Below, in pieces: positions 6,543 to 14,098 of a stretch of DNA of 64,000 nt. The notes under the pieces were generated by a model. The model did not search any database. It was given only the letters and a program-made list of their open reading frames with translations, and was not told where the DNA came from. The position numbers and the translations under genes are program-made. This DNA is from Cyclobacteriaceae bacterium (GTDB lineage Bacteria; Bacteroidota; Bacteroidia; Cytophagales; Cyclobacteriaceae), in the NCBI GenBank assembly GCA_016787725.1, contig JAEUTZ010000025.1:62001-126000 (forward strand), in the 5' to 3' direction. The first letter of the stretch is position 1, and each line of letters starts with the position of its first letter.

Positions 6543-9014
6543 ATGCACTACCCTGTTCTCGAAATTGTTCCGCAGCTCAAAGAACAATTTAGTGAGCACA
6601 CGATGTTGATATTGCAGGCCCCGCCCGGAGCGGGTAAGAGTACTATCCTGCCATTGCACCTGTTGCAGGAACCGTGGCTTCAGGGTAAGAAAATTATCAT
6701 GTTGGAACCGAGACGCCTGGCAGCCCGCTCGGTAGCCATGCGCATGGCCCAGTTGCTGAACGAAGAAGTAGGGGCGACAGTAGGGTATCGCGTTCGATTT
6801 GAAAATCGGGTGCATGCCACCACTCGCATCGAAGTGGTTACCGAAGGAATCCTCACCCGCATGATTCAAACCGACAATGCGTTGGAAGGCGTGGGCCTCG
6901 TGATCTTTGATGAATTTCACGAGCGCAGTCTGCAAGCCGATTTGGCATTAGCGCTTTGCCTTCAGGCGCAGTCGCTGCTGCGGCCCGACCTCAGGGTGTT
7001 GATCATGTCGGCCACTTTGGAGGGTGAAAAAATTTCAAACGTCTTACAAGGAGCACCCGTCATCATCAGTCAGGGCCGCCAATATCCAATTGAATACCGG
7101 TATGTAAATCCAGACAAAGACCTGCGGCTGGCGCAGAATGTGGCCCGCGTTATCCGCAAAGCGTTGGTGGAGCAAGCGGGGGATCTTTTGGTTTTTTTAC
7201 CGGGTGCAGGTGAGATCCAAAGCGTTCAGAAGTTATTGGAAGAACATCCTGCAGGCGTGGTGGTTCCCTTGTATGGCGACCTATCGTTCAAAGCGCAGCA
7301 GGAAGCCATCCTTCCCCATGTACAAGGACTTCGAAAAATTGTGTTGGCTACTTCCCTTGCTGAAACGTCACTCACCATCGAAGGAATTACTACGGTGATT
7401 GACTGTGGCTATTCACGTGTTCCGCGGTTTGACCCGCGCAGTGGCTTAACACGATTGGAGACGATACGCGTAACGCGTGATGCGGCCGATCAGCGCGCGG
7501 GCCGGGCAGCGCGCCTGGGGCCCGGAGTCTGTTACCGCCTGTGGCCCGAAGCAATCCATCACACCCTGCAACCCGCCCGGAAGCCGGAGATGTTGGAAGC
7601 CGATCTCGCCTCGTTGGTGCTCGAACTTTCGAAGTGGGGTGTAACCGACCTGAATGAACTTACCTGGATTACACCACCACCACAGGGGGCAGTTAGCCAG
7701 GCACGTGATTTACTAATAGCACTCGAGGCGCTTCAGGAAAACAAAATCACCACCCGTGGCAAGGAGATGTTACAACTTCCTACCCATCCGCGCCTGGCGC
7801 ACATGTTGTTGAGTTCGTCACGAGGTGAGGGTACGGCACTCGCCACCGACATGGCTGCGATGCTGGAAGAGCGCGACCCCTTGCCGAAGGAGGTTGGAGC
7901 CGATTTGAGTCTGCGCATTGAAGTGTTGAGAAAGTGGCGTGCAGGGGAGCGGGTGAATACCGACCGGAATGTACTCGAGCGCATCGAACGATTGGCGGCT
8001 TCCTGGCGAAAGATTTTCAGGATTCAGCCCGACAATAAAATGCCGGCCGATGCAGCGGTGGGAAAGTTACTGGCCGAGGCCTATCCGGAACGGATTGCAC
8101 AACAGCAGGAGAAGCAAGGCCTGCGCTACAAGTTGGCCAACGGGCGCATAGTAAAACTTCCGGAGCACGATCCGCTGATTCGCGAACGCTGGCTGGCCAT
8201 TGCGCAGCTCGATGCCGGCAGCGGAGAAGGAAAAATCTTTTTAGCTGCCCCGCTTGACGAAGCGGATTTAATGCATCGGGCAACGGAGGCAGAGTCGGTA
8301 CGATGGGATGCGGAACGCGGACAGCTGGTGGCCGTACAGGAAAAGCGAATTGGCAATACCGTATTGTCCAGCAAGCCTGTAACCAAAATTTCAGAAGCTG
8401 TGCGGATCCAGGTATTGTGTTCCGCGTTGCGCGAAGAAGGGTTGAAGCTGGTGGGTTGGAAGGAGGAACACCAGGAATGGCAGGCACGGGTAATGAGCGT
8501 GCGTGTATGGCGACCGGAAGAGGGTTGGCCCGATGTGCGTGAAGCGCAGTTGCTCGCTTCCGCGGAGGAATGGCTGGCACCGTATCTGACAAACCTTTCC
8601 AAGCGTGCCGAATTGCAACGGCTGGAGTTGACAACCATATTAGCAGGCATGTTGCCATGGGAGTTGGTGAGCAAGCTGGATAAAATCGCCCCCGTCCGCT
8701 TGCCTGTTCCGAGCGGATCGAACATCAAGCTGCTGTATTTTGCAGATGGACGTCCGCCTACGATGGAGGTGCGCTTGCAGGAGATGTTTGGCTCGTTGGA
8801 AACGCCTACCGTAAATGAAGGGCGTACAAAAATTTTATTGCACCTGCTCTCGCCCGGGTACAAACCCGTGCAGGTAACGCAGGACTTAAAGAGTTTCTGG
8901 CAAACCACCTACCACGAAGTTCGCAAGGAGCTGCGCATGCGCTACCCCAAACACCACTGGCCCGAAGACCCGTGGACGGCCGAGGCGGTACGGGGTGTGA
9001 AGCGGAGGGGGTAG
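6543..9014 (+). CDS. hrpB: ATP-dependent helicase HrpB
   Basis: 823-residue DEAH/RHA-type helicase, the normal HrpB length. Motif I APPGAGKST is at residues 26-34, motif II DEFH at 123-126 followed by ERS, motif III SATLE, motif V LATSLAETSLTIEGI and motif VI DQRAGRAAR, then the long C-terminal HrpB region ending RYPKHHWPEDPW, a typical HrpB ending. Members are predicted RNA helicases; HrpB's physiological role is not well defined. A TTG 18 nt upstream is in frame but lies in the heptamer tract, so the ATG is chosen. Spacing suggests possible read-through from the two preceding small genes. Confidence 0.95.
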   Translation: MHYPVLEIVPQLKEQFSEHTMLILQAPPGAGKSTILPLHLLQEPWLQGKKIIMLEPRRLAARSVAMRMAQLLNEEVGATVGYRVRFENRVHATTRIEVVTEGILTRMIQTDNALEGVGLVIFDEFHERSLQADLALALCLQAQSLLRPDLRVLIMSATLEGEKISNVLQGAPVIISQGRQYPIEYRYVNPDKDLRLAQNVARVIRKALVEQAGDLLVFLPGAGEIQSVQKLLEEHPAGVVVPLYGDLSFKAQQEAILPHVQGLRKIVLATSLAETSLTIEGITTVIDCGYSRVPRFDPRSGLTRLETIRVTRDAADQRAGRAARLGPGVCYRLWPEAIHHTLQPARKPEMLEADLASLVLELSKWGVTDLNELTWITPPPQGAVSQARDLLIALEALQENKITTRGKEMLQLPTHPRLAHMLLSSSRGEGTALATDMAAMLEERDPLPKEVGADLSLRIEVLRKWRAGERVNTDRNVLERIERLAASWRKIFRIQPDNKMPADAAVGKLLAEAYPERIAQQQEKQGLRYKLANGRIVKLPEHDPLIRERWLAIAQLDAGSGEGKIFLAAPLDEADLMHRATEAESVRWDAERGQLVAVQEKRIGNTVLSSKPVTKISEAVRIQVLCSALREEGLKLVGWKEEHQEWQARVMSVRVWRPEEGWPDVREAQLLASAEEWLAPYLTNLSKRAELQRLELTTILAGMLPWELVSKLDKIAPVRLPVPSGSNIKLLYFADGRPPTMEVRLQEMFGSLETPTVNEGRTKILLHLLSPGYKPVQVTQDLKSFWQTTYHEVRKELRMRYPKHHWPEDPWTAEAVRGVKRRG

Positions 9015-9158
9015 GGGATTGCCGGTTATTCCTTTTAGAAGCAGATGGCATGTAAACGCTACAAAGGTTCATTTTTCAAGAGCCTCTGATTTTCTATATT
9101 TAAATATGGAATGAAACCTCCCTATATTAAGATGTTATGCTGCATTGCTTTTGGACAG

Positions 9159-9190
9159 TTTGGACATCTGCGGCAAAATACTTACCTTTG
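9159..9190 (+). promoter_or_regulatory. Bacteroidota-type promoter for higBA
   Basis: TTTG at 9159-9162, 20 nt, then TACCTTTG at 9183-9190, a near-ideal -33/-7 pair. Expected transcription start is a few bases downstream, leaving a leader of about 20 nt before the toxin ATG at 9215. The operator for HigA autoregulation would be expected here, but I see no clear palindrome. Confidence 0.6.
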
Positions 9191-9214
9191 ACGTCAGTAA
9201 CGTAAAACGACACT

Positions 9215-9496
9215 ATGATAGTTTCCTTTGGCTCGAAAGAGACAAGAAAGATATGGGACGGTGAGAGAATTAAGGGTTTAACAACTGACTTGCAGGAAAT
9301 CACAAGACGAAAACTGAGAATGCTGAATAACTCACAAAACATTATGGACCTTCAAGTTCCACCATCGAACAGACTCGAAAAATTAAAAGGAAATTTGAAA
9401 GAATATTATTCAATAAGAGTTAATGACCAATGGAGAATAATATTTAAGTGGGACAAAGGGAATGCTTCGGACGTGGAGATATTTGACTATCATTAA
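9215..9496 (+). CDS. higB: HigB-type toxin (RelE/ParE superfamily)
   Basis: 93 residues with the HigB pattern: IWDGERIKGLTTDLQEITRRKLRML near the N-terminus, VPPSNRLEKLKGNLKEYYSIRVNDQWRIIFKW in the centre and a C-terminal VEIFDYH. These toxins cleave mRNA on the ribosome. Toxin-first gene order is the signature of HigBA systems. The central arginine and the terminal YH are retained, so the toxin looks intact. The antitoxin follows after 11 nt. It opens the accessory-looking island. Confidence 0.92.
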   Translation: MIVSFGSKETRKIWDGERIKGLTTDLQEITRRKLRMLNNSQNIMDLQVPPSNRLEKLKGNLKEYYSIRVNDQWRIIFKWDKGNASDVEIFDYH

Positions 9497-9507
9497 TAGA
9501 TATAAAG

Positions 9508-9807
9508 ATGAAAAAATTAAAAAACATACATCCAGGAGAAATCCTACAAGAGGAATTTTTACTGCCCTTGGGACTAACTGCCTATAAATTGTCTAAAGAC
9601 ATAGGAATACCCCAGACAAGGGTTTCAGAAATCATTAAAGGTAACAGGAGAATAACAGCCGACACTGCATTGAGGCTTTCAAAATACTTTGGTAATTCTG
9701 CAAAATTTTGGCTTGGACTTCAAGACGATTTTGACATTGAAGAAGAAGGGCAACTTAAATCTAAAGAGTTGAATTCAATTGAGCAGTATCAAAGCAACGC
9801 AGCATAA
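9508..9807 (+). CDS. higA: HigA-type antitoxin (XRE helix-turn-helix)
   Basis: 99 residues. It opens with the family start IHPGEILQEEFLLPLGLTAY, followed by a Cro/C1 helix-turn-helix (KLSKDIGIPQTRVSEIIKGNRRITADTALRLSKYFG) and the FWLGLQDDFDIE segment of HigA proteins. It neutralises HigB by binding and represses the operon. The TAA stop lies inside the 9-bp direct repeat that bounds the palindromic element downstream. Confidence 0.93.
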   Translation: MKKLKNIHPGEILQEEFLLPLGLTAYKLSKDIGIPQTRVSEIIKGNRRITADTALRLSKYFGNSAKFWLGLQDDFDIEEEGQLKSKELNSIEQYQSNAA

Positions 9808-9813
9808 CAGTAT

Positions 9814-9964
9814 GTTTCTGCAATGGTGCCATGACGAGTTGATTTAAAGTTTTCTTCCCAGCGGAGTCTCCCGCCTCGGGGACTCCGCGTAGTAATAAAG
9901 CACTAACTATTGCAGATAATTAGCTCCCGTATTATTACGTTGGCGGTCATTGTTATCGGACAAC
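9814..9964 (+). repeat. Palindromic element flanked by 9-bp direct repeats (MITE-like or attC-like)
   Basis: The stretch is bounded by direct repeats TAACAGTAT at 9805-9813 and 9965-9973. Inside are nested inverted repeats: TCTGCAAT (9817-9824) with ATTGCAGA (9909-9916), and a central hairpin GCGGAGTC-T-CCCG (9861-9873), loop CCT, CGGGGACTCCGC (9877-9888), a 12-bp stem with one bulged T. ATAACA (9804-9809) and TGTTAT (9951-9956) form an outer pair. It contains no ORF. The direct repeats could be a target duplication of a small non-autonomous element; alternatively the layout recalls an integron recombination site. Confidence 0.6.
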
Positions 9965-9992
9965 TAACAGTATTTGGTGACAACAAAATAAA

Positions 9993-10478
9993 ATGAAAAT
10001 GACATGGACATTAATTTTAAGTATACTGCCATTTTACGGGATACTTATTGTGGTTAATATTCCTGCACCCTTTATTGGTCTGGAATTTGAAACAGGTGAA
10101 ACTCCCAGGCTTTGGTATGCTCCCCCGGGATATATAATCCCGATTGTCTGGTTTATCTTATTCACGCTCCTGGGAATAGGCAGATACACGCTAATGCAAG
10201 CAGAATCGACCAATTATCAATGGTGGCTTTATGGGCTCGCATTTTTATGTGCGACCTATGCTTATTACACATTAGGTTTTGCAAAACTTACTAATATTTC
10301 CGCATTATGGTTTGGACTCATCGGCAACATTGTGGTAATAATATTTGCTGCAGTAGTAGTCTATAAGCTTTTACCAATTAATAAAACGGCTGCCTTGTTG
10401 ACAATTCCGGTAATCGTATGGACAACTTTTGCAAGTATGATCGTAGTTGGAGAAATGAAACTGGATAAACTTATTTGA
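9993..10478 (+). CDS. tspO: TspO/MBR-family membrane protein
   Basis: 161 residues with five hydrophobic helices, the TspO length and topology. Helix 1 is followed by ETPRLWYAPPGYIIPIVW, the diverged version of the family WxPP..F..VW motif, then LFTLLGIGRYTLMQ. TspO proteins bind tetrapyrroles or cholesterol-like ligands and take part in stress or light responses. Several usually conserved aromatic and proline residues of helices 3-5 are replaced, so this is a divergent member. It lies between two of the palindromic elements, which supports an accessory origin. Confidence 0.75.
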   Translation: MKMTWTLILSILPFYGILIVVNIPAPFIGLEFETGETPRLWYAPPGYIIPIVWFILFTLLGIGRYTLMQAESTNYQWWLYGLAFLCATYAYYTLGFAKLTNISALWFGLIGNIVVIIFAAVVVYKLLPINKTAALLTIPVIVWTTFASMIVVGEMKLDKLI

Positions 10479-10501
10479 GTCTGAGAATAACAACGAACCC
10501 G

Positions 10502-10538
10502 TTTCCCACGGGAGTCTCCTGCCTCGGGAACTCCGCGT
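10502..10538 (+). repeat. Second copy of the CCTCGGG palindrome
   Basis: Imperfect copy of the central hairpin found after higA: TTTCCCACGGGAGTC (10502-10516) followed by TCCTGCCTCGGGAACTCCGCG. GGAGT (10511-10515) pairs with ACTCC (10530-10534). A partial echo, GCGGAGTCCCTTCAG, lies near 10565. No T-tract follows, so I do not call it a terminator. Confidence 0.65.
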
Positions 10539-10639
10539 AAGACTGAATGACACCCAACGAAACGCGGAGTCCCTTCAGAAATCTCTGCTACGAATTAATT
10601 AAGATAGAAACAAATCAGGCATCATAACCTACACCACCG

Positions 10640-11590
10640 ATGAACCCAATAAAAATCTCAACCGCTCAGTTCGAACACAAAAGCGGTGACAAAAGTTATA
10701 ATCTTGCTGTAATTGGACAACTTGCCAAAAGCGCAGCCCAGGCGGGTTCAGCAGTGATTGCCTTCCATGAATGTTCCATTACAGGGTATACGTTTGCCAG
10801 AAAATTATCAAAGGCGCAAATGCTTGACTTGGCCGAGTTCATTCCAGAAGGACCCAGCGTGATGAAACTGACCGCGATTGCCAGGCAATATGACATTGTT
10901 GTTTTGGCAGGCCTCTTTGAGAAGGATCAGGATGATAATTTGTTCAAAGCCTACGTGTGTGTCGACAAAAACGGACTGGTTGCCAAACACCGGAAGTTGC
11001 ATCCATTTATTAATAAGTATGTAAAAGCAGGCGACTCCTATTGCGTGTTTGACCTCCACGGCTGGAAATGCGGAATATTAATTTGTTACGATAATAACAT
11101 CATTGAAAATGTAAGAGCTACTCGGCTGTTGGGCGCGGACATCATTTTTATGCCTCACGTAACCATGTGTACGCCCTCCACCCGGCCGGGGGCGGGTTTT
11201 GTTGATCCTAAACTTTGGGCGAATCGTGAGGCCGACCCGACTTCCTTGCGTTTGGAATTTGATGGCATGAAAGGCCGTGCCTGGTTGATGAAATGGTTGC
11301 CGGCTAGGGCGTATGACAATGGGATCTATGTCGTATTTTCAAATCCAATCGGAATGGATGACGATCAATTGAAAAATGGATGTTCCATGATGATTGATCC
11401 GTTTGGAGATATTCTAGCCGAGTGCCGGTCCTTTGAAGATAGTTTTGTTACCGCAACCCTTACCCCTGAGAAACTTGAGCAAGCCGGTGGCAACCGGTAT
11501 ATAAAAGCCAGGCGACCTGACTTGTATCGGGATATTATCGGGCAAGCTCATCAGTCAGAGCAAAAAGTTGTTTGGCTGGATGCGGAGTAG
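10640..11590 (+). CDS. Nitrilase-superfamily carbon-nitrogen hydrolase
   Basis: 316 residues. The catalytic triad of the superfamily is visible: Glu44 in FHECSITGY, Lys119 in KHRKLHPF, and Cys149 in CGILICYDNN. Such enzymes hydrolyse nitriles, amides or carbamoyl groups through a thioester on the cysteine. The C-terminus (GGNRYIKARRPDLYRDIIG) is shared by a group annotated simply as nitrilase family. The region around residues 178-215 (STRPGAGFVDPKLWANREAD) is a longer insertion than in omega-amidase-like members and probably shapes the pocket. The substrate cannot be read from the sequence. Flanked by palindromic elements upstream. Confidence 0.9.
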   Translation: MNPIKISTAQFEHKSGDKSYNLAVIGQLAKSAAQAGSAVIAFHECSITGYTFARKLSKAQMLDLAEFIPEGPSVMKLTAIARQYDIVVLAGLFEKDQDDNLFKAYVCVDKNGLVAKHRKLHPFINKYVKAGDSYCVFDLHGWKCGILICYDNNIIENVRATRLLGADIIFMPHVTMCTPSTRPGAGFVDPKLWANREADPTSLRLEFDGMKGRAWLMKWLPARAYDNGIYVVFSNPIGMDDDQLKNGCSMMIDPFGDILAECRSFEDSFVTATLTPEKLEQAGGNRYIKARRPDLYRDIIGQAHQSEQKVVWLDAE

Positions 11591-11670
11591 ATGTAAACTT
11601 CGCACTACCAAACAAACGCGATATCACCATCAGGAGCTTCCGCTATGAAATGAAAATTTGGCCTAAATGA

Positions 11671-11901
11671 ATGAGCTCGATTTTAGATAGTGTTTGGTTG
11701 ACTATTGGAATTATTAACAGTATTCTAATAGTAATTGCAACAATAGTCATTGTTTACAACAAAAAGATGACAGCAATCGGAAGAGTGTTGAGAATAATTT
11801 GGATTGTTATTTTACCTGTTTTGGGACCGATTTTGACATTGATCGAGGTTTTGCTTTGGAGACTGAAGGATGAAAGGATAAATAAGAAAAAAGAATTATA
11901 G
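11671..11901 (+). CDS. Small membrane protein, PLDc_N-like
   Basis: 76 residues with two hydrophobic helices: VWLTIGIINSILIVIATIVIVY and the second around VLRIIWIVILPVLGPILTLIEVLLW. The second helix with its WIVILPVLGPI core resembles the N-terminal membrane domain of cardiolipin synthases (PLDc_N), which occurs alone in many small proteins of unknown function. The charged C-terminus (LKDERINKKKEL) is cytoplasmic by the positive-inside rule. Independent gene in the island. Confidence 0.72.
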   Translation: MSSILDSVWLTIGIINSILIVIATIVIVYNKKMTAIGRVLRIIWIVILPVLGPILTLIEVLLWRLKDERINKKKEL

Positions 11902-12092
11902 GACTCCACAGCTGTCAACAAGTTCTTCCGCCTCAATGAGTCGGCCTCCGGGGTGCGAGCTGTTCAATGGACTCTCCGCAAACTGAACAACATCACACAG
12001 ACATGGCGTCCCTTTCAGATGACTTCGCTAAGAAGTCAGACTTTAAACATTCCGGTGCCTTCGGCTGTTACTTTTTTATCGAAACGTTTGAT
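11902..12092 (+). other. Gap before mscS with a 7-bp hairpin
   Basis: No gene seen. TGACTTC (12020-12026) pairs with GAAGTCA (12032-12038) across a GCTAA loop, preceded by CGTCCCTTTCAGA, which echoes CGGAGTCCCTTCAGA after tspO. It lies about 55 nt upstream of the mscS start and lacks a T-tract. Confidence 0.5.
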
Positions 12093-12599
12093 ATGAGTGA
12101 ATTTCAACTCCAGATCGCGGAGACACTACTTGTTCTCTTTTTGTATTTTTTGATTCTGTTTATCAACAAAAAGGTCATTAATAATGCCTTGAAAAGCACC
12201 CTGCCTCAGCGCGCCCGGAGAAAAATTATCATCAAAGCCCTTCAGCTTTTTATTTTGATTGCCGCCTTCGTGATCCTGGCTGGTATCTGGGGATTGAAGC
12301 AAAGTGAGATAGCCGTGTTTGCCACCACGATACTCACTGCGTTAGGTATTGCATTCTTTGCACAATGGTCTTTGCTTTCAAACATCACGTCCAGCATCAT
12401 TCTCTTTTTTAACCATCCGTTAAAAATTGGGGATACCATTAAATCACTTGACAAAGACCACCCGTTTGAAGGGGAAGTAACCGACCTGACCTACTTCTTT
12501 ATTCACTTGAAAACAAAAAGCGGCCAGATTATTACTGTTCCAAACTCTCTGGTCTTTCAAAAGTCAATATCCTTAGAGGTAAATCAAGCTCAACAATAG
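12093..12599 (+). CDS. Small MscS-type mechanosensitive channel
   Basis: 168 residues: two N-terminal helices (TLLVLFLYFLILFI and IIIKALQLFILIAAFVILAGIWGL), a pore-lining third helix ATTILTALGIAFFAQWSLLSNITSSI with the small-residue packing of MscS TM3, and the beta domain (HPLKIGDTIKS..GEVTDLTYFFIHLKTKSGQIITVPNSLVFQKSI). The large C-terminal domain of E. coli MscS is absent, a common short form. The frame is open to an ATG at 11967, but the added 42 residues cross the hairpin region and look non-coding, so the internal ATG is preferred. Confidence 0.88.
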   Translation: MSEFQLQIAETLLVLFLYFLILFINKKVINNALKSTLPQRARRKIIIKALQLFILIAAFVILAGIWGLKQSEIAVFATTILTALGIAFFAQWSLLSNITSSIILFFNHPLKIGDTIKSLDKDHPFEGEVTDLTYFFIHLKTKSGQIITVPNSLVFQKSISLEVNQAQQ

Positions 12600-12603
12600 G
12601 CAC

Positions 12604-12656
12604 TTCTTCCCAGCAGAGTTTCAAGCCTCGGGCCTGCTGTAGGCAGGGACTCTGTC
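12604..12656 (+). repeat. Third copy of the CCTCGGG palindrome, with inserted inner hairpin
   Basis: Begins TTCTTCCCAGC, identical to the copy after higA (9853-9863 region), then AGAGTTTCAAGCCTCGGG and GGACTCTG. CAGAGT (12614-12619) pairs with ACTCTG (12649-12654); the base changes keep the pairing relative to the first copy. An extra inner hairpin CCTGC (12633-12637)/GCAGG (12643-12647) is inserted at the tip. Confidence 0.6.
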
Positions 12657-12723
12657 AATTAAAGAAAGCAACATTCGAATATGCGGTCCTCCTCACAAAA
12701 GTTCCGCTCAAAAATAGAGAGTT

Positions 12724-13110
12724 TTACTTCACCTTACTCTTCACACCGGTTACTTTTCCGGATTCGCTCTCTTTAATGCCTTTTTCTTTCATCACTTTCA
12801 ATCCATAGTTCCGGATCGCTTCAATCAACGGGATTACTTCCTTCCCCTTTTTCGTGATGGTGTATTCCACTTTTGGTGGAACTACCGGAAAAACTTCCCG
12901 GGTAATTAATTCATGTTTTTCCAATTCGCGCAACTGGCTGGAAAGCATTTTGTGCGTAATGTGTGGCAAGGTCTTCTTCAACTCACCATAGCGCATCGTT
13001 TTTTGATTGAGCCGCCAGAGGATAGGCATTTTCCAGGTACCACCAATAAAGGCCAATGCAAATTCCACCGGGTTGTAATAAATTTTCCGATCATAAATAA
13101 AGTCAGGCAT
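12724..13110 (-). CDS. HxlR-family transcriptional regulator
   Basis: 128 residues with the HxlR winged helix: PVEFALAFIGGTWKMPILWRL, MRYGELKKTLPHITHKMLSSQLRELEKHELITREVFPVVPPKVEYTITKKGKEVIPLI. The usual N-terminal CP motif cysteine is missing, so a thiol-based sensing mechanism like that of some HxlR proteins is unlikely. The basic tail (GKVTGVKSKVK) may add DNA contacts. Divergent from the DJ-1/PfpI gene, which is its likely target; such pairs are common for electrophile or aldehyde stress. Confidence 0.9.
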   Translation of the reverse strand: MPDFIYDRKIYYNPVEFALAFIGGTWKMPILWRLNQKTMRYGELKKTLPHITHKMLSSQLRELEKHELITREVFPVVPPKVEYTITKKGKEVIPLIEAIRNYGLKVMKEKGIKESESGKVTGVKSKVK

Positions 13111-13135
13111 GCCGGTATCGTTTTACACATCAAAA

Positions 13136-13148
13136 GTACACGGTGTAT
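13136..13148. promoter_or_regulatory. Candidate HxlR operator
   Basis: GTACAC, G, GTGTAT forms a 13-bp near-perfect dyad in the divergent region between the HxlR and DJ-1 genes, close to the regulator start. Position and symmetry suit a dimeric winged-helix protein. A second dyad, ACGCAC (13251-13256)/GTGCGT (13261-13266), lies just before the DJ-1 start. Inference only. Confidence 0.35.
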
Positions 13149-13282
13149 CCACTTAACCAACAGTTACTTTCCAAAAAGATAGTATCACACGAAGAAGGTA
13201 GAATACACTTTCTGACTCGTCTTGTTTTCAATTTTGCTACCACAAGTCAGACGCACGTTGGTGCGTGGTCGAAAACAAAAAA

Positions 13283-14056
13283 ATGAATATGAAAGTAAAG
13301 GAAAAACTCAATTACGTACACCCACATGGGATGCCGGCAAAAGGAAAAATCTTAATGGTGGCAAGTTCACCCTCCGTCTCCAAGCAAACCGGTTGGCCCA
13401 TCGGATTCTGGGCGGCTGAATTAACCCACCCGATGTGGGTATTTCAAGAAGCCGGATATGACATTGAATTGGTATCCACCGAAGGTGGCAAACTGGAAAT
13501 GGATGGTTATTCTAACCCACTAGATGCGAGCGGGTACTCTGCGCATGATATCATTTCGCTGGGCTATCTTCAAAAACCGGAGTTCAACAATATGCTGGCA
13601 AGCACAAAGAAGTTCACAAAAGTAAATCACCAGGAGTATGCAGCCATCTTTTTGGTAGGGGGGCAGGGCCCGATGTATACATTCAAGGGCAACCCGGACC
13701 TTCAAAAATTATTTGTTTCATTTTATGAAGCCGGTAAACCCGCATGCGCAGTGTGTCATTCAACTACCCTGTTACTGGAAGCAAGAAAATCAAACGGGGA
13801 GCTTTTGGTGAAGGGTAAAACCTGGACTGGTTTTGCCAATGCCGAGGAGGATTATGCTGACCACGCAGTGGGCCAGAAAATTCAGCCCTATAGAATAGAA
13901 GACGAAGCCAGGAAACTTACGGATACAACGTTTAAGGTGGCGGCTCCATTCGCTTCGTATGCACTACAAGACGGAAACCTGATTACCGGGCAACAGCAAA
14001 ATTCTGGAGCCGCTGCCGCTGAAATGGTGGTGGAATTACTAACCCGGCAAAATTAA
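13283..14056 (+). CDS. DJ-1/PfpI (Hsp31-like) type 1 glutamine amidotransferase-fold protein
   Basis: 257 residues. The nucleophile elbow ACAVCHS places the reactive cysteine at 158, and GFWAAELTHP near residue 41-50 supplies the glutamate expected next to it. GGQGPMYTFKGNPDLQ is the family loop after the third strand. Relatives act as glyoxalase III/aldehyde detoxifiers or chaperones. An upstream in-frame ATG (13265) overlaps a palindrome and is less likely. The next gene starts 42 nt downstream on the same strand. Confidence 0.88.
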   Translation: MNMKVKEKLNYVHPHGMPAKGKILMVASSPSVSKQTGWPIGFWAAELTHPMWVFQEAGYDIELVSTEGGKLEMDGYSNPLDASGYSAHDIISLGYLQKPEFNNMLASTKKFTKVNHQEYAAIFLVGGQGPMYTFKGNPDLQKLFVSFYEAGKPACAVCHSTTLLLEARKSNGELLVKGKTWTGFANAEEDYADHAVGQKIQPYRIEDEARKLTDTTFKVAAPFASYALQDGNLITGQQQNSGAAAAEMVVELLTRQN

Positions 14057-14098
14057 AAACAGAATGAGGCTTTTCCCCATCCTGGTTTCCAATCGGTA

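Noticed and set aside
8017-8908. Long minus-strand frames of 213 and 260 codons inside hrpB
   Set aside because: They lie wholly within a convincing HrpB coding region, show no domain and reflect the codon bias of the real gene.
9859-9890. Palindrome after higA as an intrinsic terminator
   Set aside because: The stem is strong, but no T-tract follows on either strand.
9804-9956. Classic integron attC site
   Set aside because: The outer arms ATAACA and TGTTAT are suggestive, but the RYYYAAC and GTTRRRY cores are not properly matched, the site is longer than usual, and there is no integrase. Kept only as attC-like.
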